Of a stretch of DNA of 20,378 nucleotides, positions 7,364-15,900 are shown in pieces. The notes beneath the pieces are model-generated. The model worked only from the letters and a program-made list of their open reading frames with translations. It was not told where the DNA came from and did not search any database. This DNA comes from an uncultured Bacilli bacterium (GTDB lineage: Bacteria; Bacillota_I; Bacilli_A; RF39; UBA660). Location: positions 1 to 20,378 of the forward strand of contig CALVUU010000046.1 in assembly GCA_944363655.1 (NCBI GenBank). The letters are read 5' to 3'. The translations under genes and the position numbers were made by a program. The first letter of the stretch is position 1. The number at the start of each line of letters is the position of its first letter.

Positions 7364-8442
7364 TGAGTAAAGCGGTTTATATACATATTCCTTTTTGTAA
7401 GAGTATTTGCTCATATTGTGATTTTTGTAAGTTTGTTTATAATGAAAAGTGGGTTGGAGCATACCTAACAGGGCTTCGTAACGAAATAAAAGATAGATAT
7501 ATGGATGATCAAGTAAGGACAATTTATATCGGTGGTGGAACCCCTTCGGCTTTAAGTATTAAAGAATTACAAAGATTGTTTAAAATAATATCTATCTTTA
7601 AAACAGATTATTTAGAAGAATTTACTTTTGAATGTAATTTAAATGATATTACTAAAGAGTTACTAAGTTTACTTAAAAGTAATAAAGTAAATAGACTTAG
7701 TATCGGTATTGAATCATTTAATAAAAAAAATTTAGAATTTTTAGAAAGAAGTGCAGATTTTAAAGATGCAGAAGAAAAAATAAAATTATGCCGAGAGTAT
7801 GGATTTAATAATATAAATATTGATTTAATGTATGCTATACCTGGAGAAACTCTTAATGATTTAAAAAAGGATTTAACTTTATTTTTAAAGTTAAATCCAA
7901 CACATATAAGTACTTATAGCCTAATAATTGAAGATCATACTAAACTTGCTAATGCTAATACTAGTTACATTCAAGAAGAATTAGATTATGAAATGTTTAA
8001 AATGATTGAAAAAAGATTAAATGGAAGCAATCACTATGAGATAAGTAATTTTGCTATTCCAGGATATGAATCAAAACATAATTTAGTTTATTGGGAAAAC
8101 GAAGAGTATTATGGTTTTGGTTTAGGGGCTTCCGGTTATATCGATGATATTAGATATCAAAATACAAAAAATTTAAAAGAATATCTTTTGGGTAATTATG
8201 TAGCAGAAAAAGAAATATTGGGTAAAAATGAAAAAATGGATTATGAAATAATGTTAGGACTTCGTAAGTATCAAGGAATTGATATTAATAAATTTAGAGA
8301 AAAATACGGAGAAGATATAGAAAGTGTTTATGATTTAAAACCGTTATTTAAAAATAAAGATTTAATTAAGAAAAAAGGACATATATTTATTAATCCTGAA
8401 AAAATGTATGTAATGAATGAAATATTAATTAAAATAATTTAA
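7363..8442 (+). CDS. hemW: Radical SAM protein HemW (heme chaperone family)
   Basis: A 359-residue protein starting KAVYIHIPFCKSICSYCDFCKF. The C-X3-C-X2-C motif (Cys12, 16, 19) binds the 4Fe-4S cluster of radical SAM enzymes, and a nearby fourth Cys follows. IYIGGGTPSAL (~52-62) is the SAM-binding GGTP motif; NRLSIGIESF, YGFNNINIDLMYAIPGET and HISTYSLIIE are also typical. HemW differs from the anaerobic coproporphyrinogen oxidase HemN by lacking the longer N-terminus and the CXXXCXXCXC arrangement, so the chaperone assignment is preferred. It starts at 7363 in a TAATG overlap with the upstream gene. It is the last gene of the spoIIP-lepA operon and is followed by a terminator. Confidence 0.93.
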   Translation: MSKAVYIHIPFCKSICSYCDFCKFVYNEKWVGAYLTGLRNEIKDRYMDDQVRTIYIGGGTPSALSIKELQRLFKIISIFKTDYLEEFTFECNLNDITKELLSLLKSNKVNRLSIGIESFNKKNLEFLERSADFKDAEEKIKLCREYGFNNINIDLMYAIPGETLNDLKKDLTLFLKLNPTHISTYSLIIEDHTKLANANTSYIQEELDYEMFKMIEKRLNGSNHYEISNFAIPGYESKHNLVYWENEEYYGFGLGASGYIDDIRYQNTKNLKEYLLGNYVAEKEILGKNEKMDYEIMLGLRKYQGIDINKFREKYGEDIESVYDLKPLFKNKDLIKKKGHIFINPEKMYVMNEILIKII

Positions 8443-8443
8443 T

Positions 8444-8484
8444 AAAATCACTATTTTTGGTTATCCTATAAATGGTGATTTTTT
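8444..8484 (+). terminator. Terminator after hemW that also contains the next gene's ribosome binding site
   Basis: A 13-bp stem (arms 8444-8456 and 8471-8483; one U-G wobble) is followed by the end of a T-run. The 3' arm includes GGTGAT (8474-8479), the only Shine-Dalgarno for the ATG at 8485. In any read-through RNA the hairpin would hide that site. Confidence 0.75.
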
Positions 8485-8880
8485 ATGCTTTTAGACTTAG
8501 AAATTTTAAATGGAGAATTATCTCCCGTATTTGATATTTATAATGATGTTTATTCGGTTACCATAGATGAAGATACAACTAGTTTAGTAATGGATTATGA
8601 AGTTGAAGATGGCTATGTAGTAAATATTATTGATAATACAGGTTTAGAAGCTGGAGAAAATGAAGTATATATACAAGTTATTAAGGATGAAGAGATAAAT
8701 ACTTATACATTACTTGTTTATAAGGAAAGTAGTGAACCAGTATTTAATTATGAATATATTCCTGAAGGTGTTGAAGTAGAAGAAGAATTGCCGGAGTATG
8801 TTGCACCTTTAATTATTGGTTCTTGTTTACTTGTTATTTTAATAGTATTTTTACTTCTTTTTAAAAGAAGAAAAAGTTGA
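8485..8880 (+). CDS. Small cadherin-like-domain protein with C-terminal membrane anchor
   Basis: A 131-residue protein. Residues ~1-78 match the cadherin-like beta-sandwich pattern (PF12733 type): LDLEILNGELSPVFDIYNDVYSVTI, then LEAGENEVYIQV and NTYTLLVYK. An acidic linker (EGVEVEEELPEY) follows, then one membrane segment (~105-126, LIIGSCLLVILIVFLLLF) and KRRKS at the end. The basic tail predicts C-in/N-out, with the beta domain outside, yet there is no N-terminal signal peptide. The start cannot lie further upstream because TGA at 8476-8478 is in frame. The ribosome binding site GGTGAT lies within the upstream terminator. Followed 26 bp later by the SDR gene. Function unknown; cell-surface role inferred. 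Confidence 0.75.
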   Translation: MLLDLEILNGELSPVFDIYNDVYSVTIDEDTTSLVMDYEVEDGYVVNIIDNTGLEAGENEVYIQVIKDEEINTYTLLVYKESSEPVFNYEYIPEGVEVEEELPEYVAPLIIGSCLLVILIVFLLLFKRRKS

Positions 8881-8906
8881 TATAATAAATAGGGAGAGGA
8901 TATAAT

Positions 8907-9671
8907 ATGAAATTAGATGGATGTGTTGCTGTTATAACTGGAGGTTATCTTGGAGCAGGTCGTGGTATAGTTGATACTTTTTTGAAGTATGGTGCTAAGG
9001 TAATTGTTTTAGATTATAATGAAAATGTAATAAATTTAAACAAGGAAAATATACTTGCTTATAATGTTGATATTAGAGATATAAAAAAAGTTAATGAGGC
9101 ACTTGAAGATGCCATGAAAAAATATAAAAAGATAGATATTTTGGTAAATAATGCAGGTGTTTGTAAACTTATGCCATTTAGAGAAACTACAGATGAGGTA
9201 AGAGAAAAACATTTTGATATTAATATAAAAGGAACTTGGAATGTTACGAAGGCTTGTCTAAAGTATATGAGTGTTGGTGGATCTATTGTTAATATGTCGA
9301 GTGTAACAGGGGTAAATGTTGCAGATCCTGGTGAAGTCGCTTATGCTACAACTAAAGCAGCAGTCTTAGGATTTACTAAATCCCTTGCTGCAGAACTAGC
9401 ATCTGATGGTATACGTGTTAATGCTATTATGCCAGGATACATTCATACACCGATGGTTGATGATATGGCTAAGGATAGTAATCCAAATAATCCTGATGCT
9501 GTAATTGATGGTATTGCTGCAGCAATTCCTTTAAAGAGACTAGCAACACCTTTAGAAATTGGAGAACTTGCAGCTTTTCTTTCAAGTGGTGAAGCAAGTT
9601 ATATAACTGGTCAAGGGATTGTTATTGATGGCGGATCTACTTTACCAGAAACTATGACTATGGGTGTATAA
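8907..9671 (+). CDS. ucpA: Short-chain dehydrogenase/reductase, UcpA type
   Basis: A 254-residue classical SDR. The Rossmann glycine motif is ITGGYLGAGRGI (~10-21), the NNAG motif is ILVNNAGVCKL, and the tetrad residues are visible: Asn in FDINIKGTWN, Ser in NMSSVTG, and Tyr/Lys in YATTK. The stretch VADPGEVAYATTKAA, the PGYIHTPM loop, SNPNNPDAV and the ending IDGGSTLPETMTMGV closely resemble Escherichia coli UcpA as I remember it, more than FabG-type SDRs. Substrate is not established; NAD(P)-dependent alcohol/ketone chemistry is expected in the cytosol. The start is preceded by GGGAGAGG. It ends just before two tandem hairpins. The symbol is by similarity only. Confidence 0.85.
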   Translation: MKLDGCVAVITGGYLGAGRGIVDTFLKYGAKVIVLDYNENVINLNKENILAYNVDIRDIKKVNEALEDAMKKYKKIDILVNNAGVCKLMPFRETTDEVREKHFDINIKGTWNVTKACLKYMSVGGSIVNMSSVTGVNVADPGEVAYATTKAAVLGFTKSLAAELASDGIRVNAIMPGYIHTPMVDDMAKDSNPNNPDAVIDGIAAAIPLKRLATPLEIGELAAFLSSGEASYITGQGIVIDGGSTLPETMTMGV

Positions 9672-9676
9672 AAAAA

Positions 9677-9739
9677 GACGGGTAGTAAATTAACCCGTCG
9701 ATTTATATATCAAAGCATTTAATCGCTTTGATATTTTTA
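9677..9739 (+). terminator. Tandem hairpins and terminator after the SDR gene
   Basis: The first hairpin is GACGGGT (9677-9683) with ACCCGTC (9693-9699) and has no good U-run. The second is a 10-bp stem ATATCAAAGC (9707-9716) with GCTTTGATAT (9725-9734), followed by TTTTTAT. The second is a clear intrinsic terminator; the first may be an extra barrier or a processing structure. Confidence 0.8.
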
Positions 9740-9774
9740 TTATATGTAAAAATAATAAAAATATACAAAATTTA

Positions 9775-9803
9775 AGAAAAAAACTGCATTTATGCAGCTT
9801 TTT
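9775..9803 (-). terminator. Terminator of rpmB
   Basis: On the minus strand, A-run, CTGCA, loop TAAA, TGCAG and a T-run form a short strong hairpin (9784-9797 plus flanks). It overlaps the last codons and stop of rpmB, and its A/T flanks make it usable on the plus strand too. Between it and the SDR terminator (9740-9774) there is only AT-rich sequence. Confidence 0.75.
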
Positions 9804-9960
9804 TACTCATAGTTCTTGCTTCTCTAGCACTTATGATTACTTTTTCCCCATTTATAGTTTTCTTTTGTAAATTTGGTTTTTGTTTCATCTTAGTTGCTCT
9901 TAAAGAATGCGATCTTCTGTTACCACTTAAAGGTTTTTTAGTAGTTACTTTTGTAGCCAT
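9790..9960 (-). CDS. rpmB: Large ribosomal subunit protein L28 (bL28)
   Basis: A short gene of 56 residues. The protein begins MATKVTTKKPLSGNRRSH, continues SLRATKMKQKPNLQKK and ends VIISAREARTMSKKAA. The G-N-R-R-S-H segment, the ATK...PNLQK core and the SARxxRT-type C-terminal segment are L28 hallmarks. L28 binds 23S rRNA near the exit side of the large subunit. It lacks the Cys pairs that bind zinc in C+ forms of L28, so it is a C- form. The start ATG (9960) is preceded by AAAAGGAG. It is transcribed divergently from dnaE from its own strong promoter. Standard for a stand-alone rpmB. Confidence 0.95.
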   Translation of the reverse strand: MATKVTTKKPLSGNRRSHSLRATKMKQKPNLQKKTINGEKVIISAREARTMSKKAA

Positions 9961-9988
9961 TATTTTCACTCCTTTTCGTTACTTAAAG

Positions 9989-10017
9989 ATTTTATCATTA
10001 TATTTTATGTTTGTCAA
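9989..10017 (-). promoter_or_regulatory. rpmB promoter (sigma-A type)
   Basis: On the minus strand a perfect -35 TTGACA (plus 10012-10017), a 17-bp spacer and TAAAAT (plus 9989-9994) lie about 30 bp before the rpmB start. This is the best canonical vegetative promoter in the window. Confidence 0.85.
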
Positions 10018-10025
10018 TTTTTTTC

Positions 10026-10054
10026 TTGGATAAATATTAAATGTGATATATAAT
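10026..10054 (+). promoter_or_regulatory. dnaE-polC operon promoter
   Basis: TTGGAT (10026-10031), a 17-bp spacer and a perfect TATAAT (10049-10054) precede the dnaE start by about 20 bp, giving a short leader with GAGGT (10062-10066) as the ribosome binding site. It lies back to back with the rpmB promoter. Confidence 0.75.
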
Positions 10055-10072
10055 ATTTTATGAGGTATTGAT

Positions 10073-12940
10073 ATGTATGCACCACTTAAAGTAACAACTG
10101 ATTATACACTTCTTAAAAGTTTGATTAAAATTTCTGATTTAATCAACTTTTTAGTGAGTAATAATATTAGTGCTTGTGCTATATGTGATGAAAATTTATA
10201 TGGTTCTCTAGATTTTTATGAATCATGTTTAAAAAATAATATAAAACCAATAATTGGTTTAAGTATTATGTTAAATAATCAAGAATTATATTTATATGCT
10301 ATTAATTATTTAGGATATAAAAATTTACTTAAAATAAATACTATTAAAGAAGAAAGAGAAATTGGTATAATTGATTTAGAAAAATATAAAGATAATATTT
10401 TAGCAATAATTCCTTATAAAAGTATTGATTTATATCGTAATTTAATGTTTTATAAACATATTTATATTGGATATACTAATGAATTTGAAAAAAATAATGC
10501 AAATATTGTTACTAATGATATAGTATATGTAAATGATTTAAGATGTTTAAAAATAGAAGATGTAAAATATTTAAATTATTTAGATGATTTAAGAAAAGAA
10601 GTAAGAATAGATTATTCTAATAATTATTATCAAATACCTAATTTTATAGATTTATCTAAGATAGATGAAATAGTTGATTTAATTAATTTGGAAATTCCTT
10701 ATAATAAAAGATATATTCCGGAATATAAATCTAATATTGATGCTTATGCTTTTTTAAAAAATCTTGCTTTAAAAGGACTTAATAAAAGATTAAATGGACA
10801 TGTAGAAAAAAAATATTTAGATAGACTTAATTATGAGCTTAAAGTTATTAATGATATGGGATTTGTAAATTACTTTTTGATTGTTTATGATTATGTTTTG
10901 TTTGCTAAGAAAAATGATATATTAGTAGGTCCTGGTAGAGGTTCAGCAGCAGGTTCTTTAGTAAGTTATTCAATTGGGATAACGGATATAGATCCTTTAA
11001 AATATAATTTGTTATTTGAAAGATTTTTAAATCCTGCCCGAGTTACTATGCCTGATATAGATATCGACTTTGATGCTAGTAAAAGAAGTATAGTAATTGA
11101 TTATGTTAAAAAAAAATATGGGTATGATAAAGTTGCATTAGGACTTACTTTTAATACTTTAAAAAGTAAATTAGTAATAAGAGAAGTAGGTAAATTATTA
11201 AATATTGATAGTAATTTAGTTGATAAATTTGTTCATGTAATTGATGCTTCTAAAACTTTAAAAGTTAATTTAAGTAATGAATATGTAAAAAAATATTTAA
11301 ATAGTTATAAAGAATTAAGAAAAGTTTATGAAATATCTTTACATCTTGAAGGACTAAAGAAAAATGTTTCTACTCATGCTGCAGGAGTAGTTATTTCAAG
11401 TATCAATTTAGATGAAGTAATTCCGATTCATATAAGTAATGGGGAACTTATTACTGGAGTTTCGATGGAATATTTAGAAAATATAGGTCTTCTTAAGATG
11501 GATTTTTTGGGACTTAAGAATTTAACAGTTATAGCTAGTATTATTAAAATGATTGGTAAAAATGTTTTAAATGATATTGATTTAAATGATTCTAATGTGT
11601 ATAAAGTATTTAAATCCGCAAAGACGGATGGAATATTTCAATTTGAAACATCAGCGATGAAATCTTTACTTACTAAATTAAACCCTAATTCTTTTAATGA
11701 TTTAATCGCTGGTGTTGCTTTAGGTAGACCAGGACCAAAAGAACATGCTAATTCTTTTATTAAAAGAAAAAATGGGGAAGAAAAAGTAACTTATATTCAT
11801 CCAGATTTAGAGGGGATATTAAATAGTACTTATGGTATTTTAATATATCAAGAACAAATTATAGCTATTTTAGTAAAAATAGCTGGTTATAGTTTGGGAG
11901 AGGCAGATTTAATTAGAAGAGCTGTATCGAAGAAAAAAGAAGATGTTCTTGTTAAGGAAAAAGATAATTTTGTAAGAAGAGCAGTAGCAAGAGGATATAA
12001 AGAAAATATAGCAATTGAAATTTATAATTTAATAGTTAAATTTGCTAGTTATGGTTTTAATAAATCACACTCTGTTGCGTATGCTTTAATTGCTTATCAA
12101 ATGGCTTATTTAAAAACTTATTATCCGGCTTACTTTTTTGTTCAAATGTTAAATGATTCTAGTAGTGATGCAAAAAATACCTATTATTTTGCTTATTTAA
12201 AATCACGTGGTATTAAGTTTTTTAAACCAAGTATTAATAATACTAATATAGATTATTTAATTGATGATAATAAACTTTTTATGCCTTTATGGATTATTAA
12301 AAATATAAGTGTTGAATTGACTAAGAAAATAATAGAAGTAAAGGGTAAGGGTTATACAGATATTTTTGATTTTGCTTATAAAACTAAAGATTTTATGAGT
12401 AAAGGTATTATGGAAAATTTGATTAGAGCGGGAGCTATGGATAATTTTTCCCTAAATCATCAAACTTTAATTAATAATATTGATGCGGCGATAAATTATG
12501 GGGCTCTTGCTGATCCTGATGGATTAATAGAAAAACCTTTAATAGTTGAATATAATGAGTATAATGCTGATATTTTAAGAAGTGATGAACTTGCTAGTTA
12601 TGGCTTTTATATTACTAATCATCCAGCTAGTAAATTTTTAGCACCAGAATATATGAAACTTGCAACAATTAAAAATTATGCTTATAAAAAAGTTAAGTGT
12701 GCTGTAATAGTAGGAAAAATAAGTAAGATTAAAACTAAGAATAATGATGATATGGCCTTTTTTGTTGGTGGAGATGAAACAGGAGTTGCTGATTTTACAG
12801 TATTTCCTAAAATTTATGATTTATTTAAAGACATTAAAACTAATGATTTAATTATTGTTTTTGGTGAAGTGCAAAGAAGGTTTGACAAATATCAAATAAT
12901 AGTTAATAATATAAAAGAGTTGGGTGGGTTAAATGAATGA
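10073..12940 (+). CDS. dnaE: DNA polymerase III alpha subunit, DnaE type
   Basis: A 955-residue C-family DNA polymerase, shorter than proteobacterial DnaE (~1160) and in the range of the short Firmicutes/Mollicutes forms. The N-terminal PHP domain (~1-200) is degenerate: the usual metal-binding HxH is replaced by KVTTDYTLLKS, so no PHP catalysis is expected. The polymerase core has GPGRGSAAGSLVSY (~286-299) and the catalytic Asp pair in MPDIDIDF (~326-333), then STHAAGVVIS and LGRPGPKEHANSF. A helix-hairpin-helix region (~750) and an OB fold (~876-950, VIVGKISKIKTKNNDDMAFF) complete it. In Bacillus DnaE extends primers before PolC takes over. It overlaps polC by 8 bp, which suggests co-regulation and coupled translation. 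Confidence 0.96.
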   Translation: MYAPLKVTTDYTLLKSLIKISDLINFLVSNNISACAICDENLYGSLDFYESCLKNNIKPIIGLSIMLNNQELYLYAINYLGYKNLLKINTIKEEREIGIIDLEKYKDNILAIIPYKSIDLYRNLMFYKHIYIGYTNEFEKNNANIVTNDIVYVNDLRCLKIEDVKYLNYLDDLRKEVRIDYSNNYYQIPNFIDLSKIDEIVDLINLEIPYNKRYIPEYKSNIDAYAFLKNLALKGLNKRLNGHVEKKYLDRLNYELKVINDMGFVNYFLIVYDYVLFAKKNDILVGPGRGSAAGSLVSYSIGITDIDPLKYNLLFERFLNPARVTMPDIDIDFDASKRSIVIDYVKKKYGYDKVALGLTFNTLKSKLVIREVGKLLNIDSNLVDKFVHVIDASKTLKVNLSNEYVKKYLNSYKELRKVYEISLHLEGLKKNVSTHAAGVVISSINLDEVIPIHISNGELITGVSMEYLENIGLLKMDFLGLKNLTVIASIIKMIGKNVLNDIDLNDSNVYKVFKSAKTDGIFQFETSAMKSLLTKLNPNSFNDLIAGVALGRPGPKEHANSFIKRKNGEEKVTYIHPDLEGILNSTYGILIYQEQIIAILVKIAGYSLGEADLIRRAVSKKKEDVLVKEKDNFVRRAVARGYKENIAIEIYNLIVKFASYGFNKSHSVAYALIAYQMAYLKTYYPAYFFVQMLNDSSSDAKNTYYFAYLKSRGIKFFKPSINNTNIDYLIDDNKLFMPLWIIKNISVELTKKIIEVKGKGYTDIFDFAYKTKDFMSKGIMENLIRAGAMDNFSLNHQTLINNIDAAINYGALADPDGLIEKPLIVEYNEYNADILRSDELASYGFYITNHPASKFLAPEYMKLATIKNYAYKKVKCAVIVGKISKIKTKNNDDMAFFVGGDETGVADFTVFPKIYDLFKDIKTNDLIIVFGEVQRRFDKYQIIVNNIKELGGLNE

Positions 12941-15900
12941 AGAAGTAAAAAGATTTTTTGATAGTATTGGTTTTTCCGGTAATGGTTTTGAAACAACTAC
13001 AATATCTAAAGTAGTTTTAAAAAAAGAAACACAATCATTTATTGTCTATATTAAAAATACTACAGTTATTTCTGTTAATAATGTAAATCAATTATTTTTA
13101 TGTGCTAGTAATGGCATAAATGGCACTAAGAAATGTGAAGTAAGACTTATTTATGACAATGTGACATTTGAAGATATTAAATCTTATTTAGATTATTTTA
13201 TTGATGAAGTGATTATAAGAAGACCTTCATTAATTGGACTAAAAAAAACAAGTATTGATATAGAGAATGATACATTATATTTTCATGTTTTAAATGAATT
13301 TGAAAAAAATGATTTATTATTTGAAAGTAAAGATTTAATTAACCAATTAAAGCGTTATGGTCTAGGAGATTTAAAAATAGAAATAGTTATAAGTGAAGAA
13401 ATGCGTCATCAAGTCCAAGCGGAAATTGAACAAGATAGGACAAGTACGGTAGTAAAAAAAGAAGAGTCTCCGATAGTTATTCGGACGCATAAAGATGGTA
13501 ATGTTGTTCAACTTAACAATATTTTGGGAGAAACACGTAATGTAATTGTTGAAGTATATATTTTTCAAAAAGAAGTGGTTGAACGTCAAGGAAAAAAGGG
13601 ACCAATATTTATTTTAAATATGAAAGTTAGTGATAAAACGGATAGTTATTTAATGAAACTTGTACGTTTTGATGAAGAAGAATTTGTTAGTATTAATAAA
13701 AAACTTAATGTTGGTGATTGGTACCGGGTTCATGGTAACATTGAAATGGATACATATTTAAAACAAATGATTTTAAATGCTAAAAATATTGAAGCAATTC
13801 CATCAAAAGACATTAAAATTAAAGATGATGCAGAAGAAAAAAGAGTGGAACTTCATGCTCATACAATGATGAGCATGATGGATGGGGTAATTGATGCAGG
13901 CACACTTGTTAAATTCGCTGCAAAATTAGGTCATAAAGGAATTGGTATAATGGATCACAACTGCTTGCAGGCTTATCCCGATGTTTATAATACTTTAACT
14001 AAAATTAATAAAGGTAAAGAGGATAAAGATAAATTTAAGGCTCTTTATGGAGCGGAGTTAAATGTTGTTGATGTTGAGGCAAATATTGTATTTAAAAATA
14101 AAGAATATAATTTATTTGATCAAGAATATGTTGTATATGACACTGAAACCACAGGTTTAAATAGTGGAACTGATCAAATGATTGAAATTGGGGCAGTAAA
14201 GGTTAAAAATGATGAGATAATTGCAAGATTTGATGAACTTATTGCTTGTCCTACACCTCTTCCTAAAATAATTACAGAACTTACTAATATAACTGATGAA
14301 ATGCTTGAGGGTAAAGATAGTGAAGAAAATGTAACTAAAAGATTCCTTGAATTTATTGGTGACTTACCATTAGTTGCTCATAATGCGCAATTTGATATAT
14401 CGTTTATTACTAGTGCTGTTAAAAAATATAATTTAGGAGAATTTAATAATACAGTAATTGATACGATGGGACTTGCTCGTAATATGTATCCGGAATGGCG
14501 TAATCATAAACTTTCAACTTTAGTTAAAAATTTAGAAGTTGAATGGGATGAAGATAAGCATCACCGTGCAGATTATGACTGTGAGGGAACAAGCAAATGT
14601 TTTTATAAAATGCTTAATGAATTAAGACGACAAAATATTAAAACAACTATCGATTTGGAAGGTCTTGCTGATAAAGAAAATGCTATTAAGTTTGCTCGTC
14701 CTTTTCATATAACGGTTATTGCTAAAAATAAAGTAGGTTTAAAAAATTTGTTTAAAATAATTAGTTTAGCTAATACTAAATATTTATATAAAGGAAAAGA
14801 GCCAAAGATTCCTAGAACTGATTTGATGGAGTTAAGAGAAGGATTAATTATTGGTAGTGGTTGTATTAATGGTGAAGTATTTGAAAAAGGTGTTGGTTTA
14901 TCAGAAGATGAATTAGTAGATATGATGAATTTTTATGATTATATTGAAGTTCAGCCAGCATCAGCGTGCTCTCACATAATAGGTTCTGATAAAAGATTTC
15001 ATAATGTTTTAGAATATAATGGTTATATATCTAGACTTATTAAAACCGCTAAGAAGATGGGTAAACTTCCTGTTGCTACTGGTGATGTTCATAATCTTCG
15101 ACCTGATGATTTAATATATCGAAAAATTATAATTAATCAAAAAGCTAATGGTAAAATTCATCCTTTAAACCATAGTGATATTGAAGTACCTAATATGTAT
15201 TTTTTAACTACTGATGAAATGATGGAACAATTTTCTTTTTTAGAATCTGATTTACAAAAGGAAGTAGTTATAACTAATACGCAAAAAATTGCTGATATGG
15301 TAGAAGAATTACAAATTATTCATGATAAACTTTATACACCAATACTAGAAAATTCAGCAGAAATTACTAAAGATATGGTTTATAAAAAAGCCCATGAAAT
15401 TTATGGTGATCCACTTCCTAAAAATATTGAAGAACGCTTGGAAGCGGAACTTGCTGGTATTATCGGTGGAGGGTTCGATGTAATTTATTTGATTGCTGAA
15501 AAACTGGTTAAGAAAAGTAATGCTGATGGTTACTTTGTTGGTTCTCGAGGTTCAGTTGGTTCATCACTTGTTGCTACCATGATGGGTATTACTGAAGTTA
15601 ATGGTCTTCCAGCGCATTATGTTTGTCCAAAGTGTAAAAAGTCATATTTTGAAGATGAAAATGGGGAAAGCCTAGCTAGTATATATTCAAGTGGTTATGA
15701 TATGCCTGATAGAACTTGTGAGTGTGGAACAAAATTAAAAAAAGAAGGACAAGATATGCCATTTGCTACATTCTTAGGATTTAAAGCGGAAAAAGTACCA
15801 GATATTGATCTTAATTTTTCCGGTGATAATCAAGCCGATGCTCACAATTATGTAAAAGTATTATTTGGTGAGGATCATGCATACCGCGCGGGGACAATTT

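Noticed and set aside
9833..10033. Plus-strand open frame over the rpmB region
   Set aside because: It is antisense to a clear L28 gene that has its own promoter, ribosome binding site and terminator.
4995..12940. Mollicute genetic code (UGA read as Trp)
   Set aside because: lepA and dnaE end at TGA at their family-typical C-termini, and Trp codons in the conserved proteins are TGG.
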